A stretch of 64,000 nucleotides of DNA from Gyromitra esculenta. Lineage: Eukaryota; Ascomycota; Pezizomycetes; Pezizales; Discinaceae. Position numbers and translations under genes: made by a program. Below, one piece after another: positions 22,714 to 32,914 of the stretch. Where the stretch lies: contig JBCAML010000009.1 of NCBI GenBank assembly GCA_038503075.1, positions 1,178,001-1,242,000 on the forward strand. Reading direction: 5' to 3'. The notes below the pieces were generated by a model. The model saw only the letters and a list, made by a program, of their open reading frames with translations, made no database searches and had not been told where the DNA came from. Position 1 is the first letter of the stretch. The number at the start of each line of letters is the position of its first letter.

Positions 22714-25700
22714 CTGAAGAAGCTTAAAAAGGTTTATGAGTTATCGGAACGTTTAGAAAGGTCCGAGTAGGATTGAATATATTTCTTGATGCACTGAGGA
22801 TGGGTTTGACCGATAGTTATATCCTGAGGATGACTAGTTATCGTTCTTGTTATCGGCTACAGCAATCAAGCAGGATTATGGTTGATAATAAGGCGAACGG
22901 GTGGATTCAGTTGATCGACTGGATTGGCGGCGAAGCTCAGAAAGCCGCTGAGGGATTTTATTAAAATTCAGGGTGTATGGAATTTTAGTGAGATGGGGTG
23001 GAGGAGGTGGTGGTGGTGGATGAGGGCAGTATTAATATTTATTTTGCTTTGGGGTAGAGTGTCAGCTACGGCTGTACTAGCTGGTGTAGATGACGGAGGC
23101 GAGATGGGCGTGGAGCAGCAACAATAAAACAAGCTGCTGGGCGTGGAGACGACAAACGGCTGGTGTGGGTAGGTGATGTAGGCAATGTGATGTGGGCGGG
23201 TTTTGAAGGTAGCGACGACAGACAGAGGTAGCGAGAAGCGGCGGTATGTGCGTTCTCTATATAGAGATACGTATGTATGTATGTATGTGGGGGAAGAGAG
23301 TATGGGGAGCAGCAGGAAACGGAATCAGGGTTCAAAACAGCACAGAGAGAGGACGTTCTATCTAAATAATATTTCTAGAGCACGTCGTGGAGCCTATGGC
23401 TGTTTGCCTGTTTTCCTGTTGCTGCTTGCAGTTTGTGCAGAGAGCTAGAGCAGAGGGAGAAGTGGAAGAGCAAGAAGGAAGAGCAGCCAGCAGTGGGATT
23501 GAAGACGATTATGAAGGAGGGCGGAAGCAGGCAAACAATAAAGCAGCCTGTCCGAGACAAAATACAGATGGATGGACGACGACAGACAGGTGTTCGAGCG
23601 AAACGGTGCGACCCAGAGCTCTCTTATTCGCTACGAGCCGGCCCAGGGCAAGACACGAACAGACCCAGTATTCCATGGAGTCTCGTGTGTTTACGGGGGA
23701 GCTGTGCGGTCGTTGATTCTCAGACTGTATGGCGGCTTTGAATCTGGTCTGCTGTGTCTGCTGCTGTCGCCCACTCACCATTGTCCCCAACACTCCCTCT
23801 CCCTTGCTCTCTTCCCCCATACTATGCCCATTGCGATTGCTCTCGCTGTGGAGAGACCCCGAGAAGGATTCCGGCGGCGTCTGTGGTCGTTGGTGTGGTG
23901 GTGCGCTTGGGGATTAGCCCGTTCTAGCTTGCTTCTCTGGCTGCTGGGGGCAAATCTCTCGGTAATTGTTTTTTCTCTCGGGGATGGGGGGGTAGCGGAC
24001 TAACAGCTGCCATGCATGCAACATCTGGATCTTCTTCAATTCGACTTTGACAAAACGGGAAATTCAAGAATCAAATTCCGACACACAATTAATAAACACA
24101 CATATCGCGGAAATGTCAGTCTTAGCATCCGTCAGATTTGCAATATCAGCCGGCCGTGATGGAGGGAAGGATGGAATGAAGTTTGTGAAATGGGTGTATG
24201 ATGGAATTGGAGATGGCCGTGTGAGCCGTGACAGTAGCTCCCAGTGCGATGGATGGAATCTACGGAAGAAACTTCCTTCGTTTTCGTAGACCTTAATCCA
24301 CCGCTGTGCTATTTCGCCCTTTTTTCCTTTCTTCCCTTCCTCGCAACTCTTGTCCCCTTCCCCGAAAGGATTCCCGCATAGGATGAACAGACATCGCTGT
24401 AGGTACTCTACATAACTGTTTTTGCAATTGGAACGGTTAAAAAAAAACCACGCACGAAAAGTAACTAGTACCGGTACAAATAACATCAAAGTAGCCCCCC
24501 GGCAAGGCAGGAAATAAAGAGAGGTCCTGACATATGAGCATTGAGTATCGTCAAAGCTGTGGGTCCTGACGCTCATGCGGCTCCCTTTCCCAGCATCTCC
24601 CCGCCTAGCATTTCCTCCTTCACTCACCACATCCATTCCACCATGCGTGAAGTATATATGCAGCCCTTCTCCTTCTGGTCAGGCTGCAGGTTTTTACGCC
24701 GTCTGCTTAGCTAACTAGCGAAACTGGATGGCTGGCTGAACCGTATACCATACATACATGTAGTTTTGTTTTTTACCAGCTTCTATACAAACTAACAGAA
24801 TCTAAGACACGGCGATTATTTACAAGCTCAACTAAGACGTAACCTACTGGTATCTCCCGTGGGCAGATAGGCAAAGACAAACGTCGAATAAGAAGTCTTT
24901 AGCTACGATCTATCCCTTGTAGGGCGTCGAATTATCTGTGCTAAGACTGCTCAGCCCATCCCACACCAGGTCTTGAACATAGTCATTACCTGGACTTCAA
25001 ACCCATCTTCAATTCGTATCTTTAATTCGTATCAGGCCGGAAACCTGCTCAGATCCCATCGGTATTGTTATCCGTCCACATCTATCCATTCAGCCATCCG
25101 TACCCTCGGTCCTGATCTTCCCATGGAACCTAGGTTCAAATAAACACCCTCATCCTCCCCGACAGCAACAGGCGATAGCTTTTTCCCTCCCCCATTATTA
25201 TTTCCTTTTTCTTCTCGATACTCCCTCTGACCCCCTGGGATTTCTCTCAATATGGAAAGGAGGGTGGGGCGGCAGTTCCGAATCCGCATTCCCAATATGC
25301 TCTCGAAAACGGGAGATGTAACCACACCTCTTTATTGCTTTGCCCCCGCCATTCCTTCGTTTGTCTTTTGGTCATGTTGAAATCTGTCCCATCTATTTCA
25401 GGTATGGCGCCAAACAGTCGCCTTACGGCCCTATGGGAGGTTTCGGGTGTAGAAAAATAGTGTGAGAAACCAGACCAACCCTAAGGTATTCGAGTCCTCC
25501 TTGGAGAATATCCCATGTGTAACTAAAAAAATTTAGTTTTATTTTTTTCTGCGAGAGAGACACGCACCCTTGTTGACCCACAGTGGTCCAGTCACAACTA
25601 TTCAGCATTTCTCCAACAAGTCAGACACACTAACTGCTTTACGGCTGGCAGAATGGAAAGGGAGGAAAGGGGAAAGAAACGAAGGCACATGATGTCCGCA

Positions 25701-27334
25701 TAGCCTCAGACCGACACTGTGTGCTGACCGACACCGTGCGAACGAACGAGCGAACGAACGAACGGATGCGCGGAAGTGACAAAGGGAGAAAAATACCAAC
25801 GGGCAAATCAGTTCCATTGGACAGGTCCACCTCTCGCCGCCCCAACCCACGGAAATCGGCAATAACGGAAAAACAAACGTGGATACATCTGTATTTCCTT
25901 CCCCATATGAATTGTATGGCACGATACAGTAAGTTACTCTTCAGCCGGAACAATAGTAAGCGGAACCCAAACTGTCACAGATGCCCCGTCTGATACCTAA
26001 TTCGAGACCTCGAAAACTACCATGGATGCAACATCGTGACCACCTCGGTCAGTAGAACCTCCGTAAAACTACATGTACCAACCTGGACACCGCCTGCTAT
26101 CACACACATCTTACGGATTCCATCTAGCCCTTCGTATGCTCCCCGGTAGTTATCGCAGCCAATTCAGGGACAAAATAAGTTTACTGGCCCCAGGTGTAAT
26201 CGCCAGCCTGGCCTCACACTTTGATCACCTCACTTCAATACCCTACCAGTTCCCTAGTCAGGTACTCTGCGATTGCAACACGATACAATACGGTGAAGCT
26301 GGTGATACCCCACGACCCGCGTCCTACGTCAATGCTCTTGCCGAGCTAGAGTACTCTGCTGTCTTGCTCTCCTGTACTGTGCTGTAGAGTACCTTACTTA
26401 TCTTGACTCTGTCCCGAACCCCTTTCATTCTCAAAGCGGGAAAGGCTAGAAAAGGCACAGATTTTTTTAATTCGCGTGGCTCTTCGCGAAGTCCTGCATG
26501 TTTCGGCGTCGCGGGAGCGGCTCACAGCTCTTCCCCTTTGACGGGTTTAGAAGGCGACTGTTCTAGACGAGCAGCGATGACGTTACCGTAATACGGCAGT
26601 ACTCTTAGGTACTGGGATACAAAAACAGGCACCTCGCGATCATGGGAAATGTTCGGATTACCACCATCAGCGTCATATGAAGTAAGGAAACCTCTAAGAA
26701 GGCAATTATGGTAGCACGGCAAGGAGGACAGAATTTAGGGATCGTGAGATTTCACTGGAAGGGACTAGCAAGGTGCAGCTTTTTATTAGAGGCCGGAACT
26801 GACCGCGACCACTGCGCGCCTAAGCATAACCTCCCAAGAAAACTCACGATCATTCCAAGAAAAAAGAAAGCAGAAAGAATAGTTTGAGTTCTTACTCAAT
26901 TTGGCGCAACATTATTTAGGTGTATCGACAAATTTCACTAGAATCGTAAAACATGGGGCATATATGCGGAAAAGAAAACACACAAGACAACTGGAAGATA
27001 AAATTACTACAAAGAGAGAAAAGATGAGTACCAGGTAATCACAAGATCCTCCATGCAAAACGTGTCACCGGGGATTTTAAGGAACAGTGGGGAATGCGGG
27101 GGGTTTAAATTTGAGGTTCCTAAACAAAGTATTTGAAAGTCAGCCGGTGCCCAGAAAAAAAGGTACCCGAGGAAACTCGGGATCGTGAATTCAACGGTGA
27201 TCGGAGGGAGGCCCGAACCCGCCTGTTAAACCAAATCGGACACATATGCAGGCAAATTTTTTCAGTGATCCACGTCGTCTGTTGCTTTGATGTTAGCCAA
27301 AACCAGGGCCGTTTAACTGCGGAGCGGTCTCTTT
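22714..27334. other. 4.6-kb gene-poor region
   Basis: This lies upstream of the Ser/Pro-rich gene and downstream of URC1. Long purine-rich tracts on the plus strand (CT-rich on minus, 23.4-23.6 kb) resemble a fungal 5' leader. A 190-codon minus-strand frame with an ATG at 24636 (to 24064) has no recognisable domain apart from one hydrophobic stretch. Short repeats include (gtat)n near 23272-23288 and (gaac)n near 25739-25763. No other gene is supported. Confidence 0.4.
24064..24636 (-). CDS. orphan ORF, 190 codons, doubtful
   Basis: ATG at 24636, uninterrupted to a stop at 24064. Composition is uneven: a basic N-terminus, one hydrophobic stretch (ATLMLFVPVLVTFRAWFFF, about residues 48-66), a Lys/Glu/Gly-rich patch, then a Ser/Pro-rich end. 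I recognise no family. It is unusually long for chance in this region, yet no splice pattern or neighbour supports it. It could equally be the untranslated leader region of the minus-strand gene ending at 22078. Confidence 0.2.
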   Translation of the reverse strand: MDVVSEGGNARRGDAGKGSRMSVRTHSFDDTQCSYVRTSLYFLPCRGATLMLFVPVLVTFRAWFFFNRSNCKNSYVEYLQRCLFILCGNPFGEGDKSCEEGKKGKKGEIAQRWIKVYENEGSFFRRFHPSHWELLSRLTRPSPIPSYTHFTNFIPSFPPSRPADIANLTDAKTDISAICVFINCVSEFDS

Positions 27335-29804
27335 TTAATAGTACGTACCCCACGCACGTCCCTGAACAGTGCTGAGCTCCTCCATGGTCATCACCTTGCC
27401 AGTAGTAAAGTATCTACATTAATACTTTCGTCAGCATCATTATTCAGGTCACGAGTCGAAAACGAAAAACAGGTAACCGACCCAGCATGAATCTTCGCAT
27501 CAATTTCAACCCTGGAGTCCGCCGGAATAAGCTCTTCCGGGATCGGAATTCTCTCGTGGATGGGAATTCCCTGGCTAACGATCGCATCGTGCTTCATGCT
27601 ACACAGAGAAAAAAACAGTCAAAAACAGTTACCCCAAGCACACGAGCGGGACAAAAATGCGGGGTAAAACAGCCCCAACTGAACGGTCAACACGGCAAGA
27701 GAATCAATTACTTAGACATGCTGAGCATTCTGTCGATCTTCGTGATACCTAGCCAATGAAGAACCTAGGAAGGGGAAAGTTAGTAGCCACATTACAGGTG
27801 GCACAACGATCGTGCGATGGGAGAAGAATTCATGGGTCTATACATCGGGCATCAGAGCTTGGAACCTCATATCCTAGTTGAAGATCAATGTTAGTTCACG
27901 AATTGCATTGATAATAACCTTGTGGTCTTTACCTTCACACCGGCGATATTCTGTCAAGACTGTTAGCTAACATGGTCTGCAAGGTCTAGAAAAAGCAAGG
28001 AATTCCTGAAACAGGCAACGGATATTCCATATTCGAAGTATACCTCAGTTCTAGACAATTCGCTGGTCAGTACGAGAGAAAGATTTCGATTATCGCCAGA
28101 AGATTATTGGCAACTCACCTCATAAAGTAATCGCTGGCTCTATCAATACCACGCTTGCCTACAGTCAATCCAGTCAACGCGATTGCCGCCATAAAAGTTG
28201 AAAATCGATCCAAAAGAAAAGACGTGCCACGTACGAGCATTGTATACAAGATACTATACGGCACAATTGGTCAATAAAATTCCGAGTTGGTGGTAATGGC
28301 AACACATACCTTAGTGACTTCACCTAAGGCTCTGCCTTCCTTTCTAAAGTAGACAACAACTCCGCTCCCTCCCTTCTGAGCTTCCTTCACTGCCTCCTCG
28401 ATCCCGAAGATGAGATACGGACGACAGGTGCAAATGTCAGATCCAAACACATCAGATCCGTTACACTCATCGTGAACACGGAGAGCCAATTTGACATTGG
28501 GATCAGACATCTTCGCGGGGTCACCAAAACAATAGACGGTCAATCCACCAATCGGAGGGAGGAACAGCTTAATGTCACCACGAGTGATGAGCTCTGGGTA
28601 AGAACCACCAGTGTTCTCAAACAGCGAACGACGCAGGGTACCCTCATCTTTCCATCACGTCACAAAGTCAGCATGTGATGGATTCCAAGAAAACAAATTC
28701 GTCACATCTAGTGAAACGTTGCACGGTGAGGGAAAATAAGCTTTGCGAACCGGGCGATTGCAAACCGGTCCCATCACAATAGGGACTGAGGGACGAGAGG
28801 TAGAAAAGTAAAGTGGGAATATATCACAAAATCCAACATACCAATCCCGAATCTCTCAGCGACGCCTGGCAAATACCAGACTGGCTCAACTGCGAATTTG
28901 GTGACGGCCAGTTCACCAGACTCGTTTAAGCAGATCTTCCCATCCACCTTCAAACGGCCGGCCTTCACACTTTGCTCAAGCTCTGGTAATTTCATATGGG
29001 CTCTGGTAATTGCAATGGTGGGACGAATTTCCACGTCCTCCTTGCCAATGTAATCCTTGTACAACCATGGCGCAAGATGTCCAAGAGGATCCATGGCGAC
29101 GATCTTCTTAGGATCGGACCATTGAGGGAACGGCCCGAGCGGAACTGCGGGCTCAGTATTGGTGAAATCTGGTTTGTGATCAGCTTTGAGTTCATTAATA
29201 GCGACGGCAAGCGCATGATAGATGCTGTATGATCCACCATGGGCACCAATTGCTATGTGATAGATTGTAAGTGTCAGTAGATAATAAATAATAGAGGTTG
29301 AAATATGCATTTGAAACATAAATCTGCACCCAAAAAGCAAAAGCAAAAGCGAAAATGGGGATAATAATGCACGTGGGAATCAAGTTTTGACTGACCGTTC
29401 CTACGCCTGACAGTTGACCCTGCCCTCGAAACAACAACCGGACCTCTCTGCACTGGATCTTTGTGCCCCCAGTTCATGATAATAGGATCAATGCCACTCT
29501 GCCCTGGATATGTAGTAAGAATGATCCTGGAGGTAGCAGGCCTCTTTGAAGCTGCGACATCTTCATCTTTGATCTCAGTGCTTGGAGTGGAAGGAACCTC
29601 AAGGGGCTTAGTAGCCGGATTGACTGGGCGAAGTGGGCTATCAACTTTAACAGCATCCTTGAGTTTCTTTACATCCGCAAGAGCATTCACACGGCCATTG
29701 ATAGCGTCAACAGAGGCAGCGAGGGACTTGTTGTCACTCTGGATTTGTCCCAGGGCTTTCAGGATTTGCTCAAGAAGCGCTCCGTTATCGGGAACTTCCG
29801 CCAT
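27335..29804 (-). CDS. URC1: URC1, GTP cyclohydrolase II-like uracil catabolism protein
   Basis: About 11 exons, about 500 aa; ATG at 29804 (MAEVPDNGALLEQ), stop at 27335-27337. A fungal N-terminal extension with a short coiled segment is followed by the conserved ILTTYPGQSGIDPI, GAHGGSYSIYHALA and DPLGHLAPWLY blocks. In the RibA-like core, three predicted Zn ligands are kept in HDEC and CTC (HDECNGSDVF, DICTCRPYL), and the catalytic region reads VVYFRKEGRALGEVTKYLVYNARKRG. The C-terminal half (DMRFQALMPDVLHWLGI, KIDRMLSMSNMKHDAIV, IPEELIPADSRVEIDAKI, AGYFTTGKV) is characteristic of URC1 rather than riboflavin-pathway RIB1. Known role in Lachancea: the second pyrimidine catabolic pathway, using uracil as nitrogen source. 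Very small exons include a 7-nt one at 28044-28050 and an 18-nt one at 27933-27950. FUR1, which makes the presumed entry metabolite, is 2 kb away. Confidence 0.92.
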
Positions 29805-29940
29805 ACTGATAATCACAATCAGAGGAACGTTGGTAGAGGTTGAGGATTACGATAATCAACAGAGAATTGTGATGGAAACAGGGACGGAGATGGAGATGGA
29901 GACTAGAGGAATTCTGGGAGAGGGAAGGGAAGAGAAGGAG

Positions 29941-29967
29941 AGGCAGAGGCAGAGGCAGAGGCAGAGG
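29941..29967. repeat. (AGGCAG)n microsatellite
   Basis: About 4.5 perfect hexamer units in the presumed URC1 leader or promoter. Confidence 0.85.
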
Positions 29968-30342
29968 TAGAAGCAGATAGAAGGAGGTGAATAACAAAGC
30001 CGAGAGTAGTTCAGGCACAGTCACGGGAGCTGTTGTGTTGTCTGACCAACCTGCCGCAACTCCAGTAAAGTAGTCTTTCACTACGCAAGAGCTACAGACC
30101 GCGAGAGCTCTGTCCAGCTAGGCGCATGCTACCGGCCCGATGTTGGCATCAGGGGCTCTGGGAATATCACCCTATCGGGTGTGTCCCTTATCGCTTGGGC
30201 CCCACTTCGCGGTTTGCTGCCTCTTTAAGCATAGCCAAGCGAGACACGTGAAATCTGCCAATGATTGTTCCTAGCTTTCTATTCGTTGCGGACCGTGGAG
30301 CTGGTGAACTCGCAGCTGCCTTTTTCGTTTCAACAGCACCTA

Positions 30343-30515
30343 GCTACTATTCCCGATCAGCCAAATACCAGGACGGTCCAAATACCAGAACACGGATTCT
30401 GGTAAGAAAACTTGCTTATATCCAGCAGGGTAACCAAATTTTGCCCAATGAGGGATACAATCGACCCTCCTAGTATTTGGACCATCCTGGCATTTGGTTG
30501 ATCGGGAATAGTAGC
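30343..30515. mobile_element. MITE-like inverted-repeat element, 173 bp
   Basis: The 43-nt arms at 30343-30385 and 30473-30515 are inverted complements at 40 of 43 positions. Both arms start GCTACTATTCCCGATCA. The three differences are all transitions. The internal 87 bp has no coding capacity and includes a smaller hairpin around CCAGAA/TTCTGG. Size, long terminal inverted repeats and lack of ORFs fit a miniature inverted-repeat transposable element. A target-site duplication is not clear. It sits between the divergent URC1 and ELF1 genes. Confidence 0.8.
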
Positions 30516-30732
30516 GAAGGAGACTAGACACATCTGTGGCTCATTCCGTCTGGGATGTTTTTTTTTCTTTCAGCCTCATCACGTCACGCCTGACTGTGGC
30601 TCGCGCATCACCCCTGACTGAAGCGAGCATGTGTCCATCGCGTTTTTATTCGCGTTGACCTCTCCTCTGAAATAAAGAAACTCCTCCCCCGCCAACCCCT
30701 TCAACAACCACCCGTGCGAATATCTATCGACT

Positions 30733-31481
30733 ATGGTAAAATGCTACCCGTAACCCAATATTTCATGCATTCTACGTTACTGGGCGTGCATGGCTAACCT
30801 CCAGAGTAGGGCAAACGCAAGAAGGCTGCCAAAAAGCCGACGGGTCCCAAGAAGGTCAGCAACTACCCCTCGCCATATCCCTAGCTACCTTCTCTTTATT
30901 CATATCTCGATGGCTTGGTATGTAGGAAGCTACATACCCGAGCAGCATCAAAACGGGGACAGAAAACGTGTGGAAATGGGGAACAAGGCTGACAACTGAC
31001 AATAGAATGAACCCTTAGCAACATCCTTCTCTTGTCTATTCTGCAACCACGAAAAGTCTGTTACATGCAAACTTGATAAGAAAGCCGGTATTGGTAGTCT
31101 TTCTTGTAAAGTTTGTGGCCAACAGTTCCAAGCCAATATCAACTGTCAGTACCACTTCTCCTCCGACGGCCGGCGGCCGGCACCGCCCTTCCTTTGCTCC
31201 TCTAAATACCTTTTCGGCTAACTAGTGAATTATTTACAGATTTATCGCACGCCGTAGACGTGTATAGTGAATGGGTAGATGCGTGTGATGAGGTGGCAAA
31301 TCCCAAAGAGAAATCTACGAACCGTTCTAGTGGTACTGCCCGCAGTAGTCAACAAATTCGTGGCCGTTTTGATGGAGGTGATGATGAGGACGATGACCTA
31401 GGTGGATATGGTGCCAACGAGAGGGCTCGGCCGGCTGCTACAGGGGACGATGAGGATGACGATCTGGACGACGATTTTTGA
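30733..31481 (+). CDS. ELF1: transcription elongation factor 1 (Elf1), zinc-finger
   Basis: Spliced gene giving 142 aa. Exon 1 is only the start codon ATG at 30733-30735, followed directly by a gtaaaa donor. Exon 2 reads [15 protein letters not shown], the basic tail typical of Elf1. Exon 3 holds a four-Cys zinc ribbon, Cys26-x2-Cys29 (FSCLFC) and Cys50-x2-Cys53 (LSCKVC), with [13 protein letters not shown] between. Exon 4 gives [19 protein letters not shown], the conserved helix after the ribbon. The C-terminus is acidic ([20 protein letters not shown]), as in fungal members. Elf1 binds the Pol II downstream DNA channel and helps passage through nucleosomes in the nucleus. The one-codon first exon is the unusual point, but it is needed to give the family's M-G-K-R-K start. 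Stop TGA at 31479-31481. Confidence 0.95.
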
Positions 31482-31875
31482 GTGTTCGGGTTCGCTAACG
31501 GTTTTCACGCATATGTCAAGATCGGCGGGTATGGGATGGAGGCGTGTTTCGGGAATTAGCTGTTTATAAAGCTTGTTTTTGTCTTTTCTTTTTTTGTACA
31601 ACAGGTTCTTCGGTTCAACTACTCGTATTTTGCGTGAAGGAATGGCATCGCATTTTTCCCTACTCGTATTCGAGGACTAACCTACCTTAATGGCCTTGAT
31701 ATGGGTATTTCGTTCTCGTGTCTTACGTTTCCTCATTGAAATATCCTTCAGCCGTTACTAATTCGAAAAAAAACAAAAAAGAACACAAACTAACGCCAGC
31801 CCCAGCCCCAGCCCCAGCCCCAGCCCCAGCCCTGGGACAATATACTCACGGCCGAGAGACACTAAAAACTCCTTT
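31482..31875. other. convergent 3' spacer with a hexamer repeat
   Basis: 394 bp between the ELF1 and FUR1 stop codons, holding both 3' UTRs. The CCAGCC microsatellite at 31796-31832 is the only distinct feature. Confidence 0.5.
31796..31832. repeat. (CCAGCC)6 microsatellite
   Basis: Six perfect hexamers plus one base, placed 43 bp beyond the FUR1 stop codon in its likely 3' UTR. Confidence 0.9.
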
Positions 31876-32914
31876 CTAGATGCAATAGAATCTATCACCA
31901 AAATCACCCAACCCAGGAACAATATAGCTAAAGCACTTGCTATTAGTACTTGATCTTAAGAATATTTCCTGGATGATGAGGAAAAAAACCCACTTCTTCG
32001 CATCCAATCCTTGGTCCACAAACGCCGTAATAATTCTCAGTTTTGGGAATTTCTCCGCGAAACTTTGAATACCCTGGGGACTTGCAATCAAGTTTAAGAA
32101 TAAGATTCTCTCCTCTGGCACCCCCCTCGAGATTAACACTTCCACAGCCATCGTCGCGGAGCCACCCGTGGCAAACATAGGGTCCAATAGAAGGCAGTAG
32201 CGTTCATTGATATCCTCTGGCAACTTATCATAAAACAGGCGGGGCTTGCAGGTCTCCTCATCACGTTGAATAAGGATTTTTCCAATACGGACAGAGCGGC
32301 AGCAATCGCGAAGACCCTGTTCCATGGCCTCACCCGCACGCATGATTGACACCCCGCATATCTTGCCCTCAAATTTGACACCCTGGTAGGTGCGTCCTGT
32401 GGGCGTTGTGACTGCGTGAGAGATAACGGGAAGATGGTTGAGCCCTTCCTCGACAAGGAGCCGAATTATGCGATTCGAGTAAAAGATGAAATCGCCTCGG
32501 ACGGTCGACTTATCGCGGATCATGCTGTGTGCCGGGGCGTGATGTCAGATTTCCTACTGAGACTGGGACTCGGGATTCCACATTGCAAATGCAGCTGTAG
32601 TAGATGATGGGTAGATACAGCATATGTAGCCAGGTTTCAATTGATACGTGGGGAGGGGTTGGTAATAGTAGAAGGAGGGGCAATTGTCAAAAGAGGAAAA
32701 AACTCACGTGAGCAGCGCAATCAATTGCGGGGTCTGCGGCAGAATGTGCACATTTGAATGTGGGATAGGTGTAGAGACACTGTAATAATACGGATAAGCT
32801 ATACAATAAAAAAGAAGGAAGTTTTTTTTCTCCCTACGTGGCCTCTGGTTTCTCCTCTTTGTACTGTGGGCCGATGGGGGCAGCTACAGCTGGTTCTTCA
32901 GGTACCTGAGACAT
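31876..32914 (-). CDS. FUR1: uracil phosphoribosyltransferase
   Basis: Four exons, about 243 aa. ATG at 32914 (MSQVPEEPAVAAP) and stop TAG at 31876-31878. The Pro/Glu-rich N-terminal 26 residues are an extension. The next exon gives NVHILPQTPQLIALLT, then the large exon MIRDKSTVRGDFIFYSNRI, HAVTTPTGRTYQGV, CGVSIMRAGEAME, ILIQRDEET and the PRPP loop LLLDPMFATGGSA. The C-terminus after the last intron is YIVPGLGDFGDRFY, the uracil-binding hairpin. This is the eukaryotic UPRTase family, which converts uracil and PRPP to UMP in the cytosol. All motifs are intact. The last intron (31928-31993) is 66 nt, in frame and without stops, so intron retention would insert 22 residues before the uracil-binding loop. 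Neighbouring URC1 suggests a link to uracil catabolism as well as salvage. Confidence 0.95.

Larger units (their letters stand above)
29805..30732. promoter_or_regulatory. divergent spacer, URC1 and ELF1, with a MITE
   Basis: 928 bp between divergent start codons. Near URC1 it holds a purine-rich leader with an AGGCAG microsatellite (29941-29967). Centrally it holds a 173-bp inverted-repeat element (30343-30515). Promoters for both genes must be here; no specific sites recognised. Confidence 0.5.
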
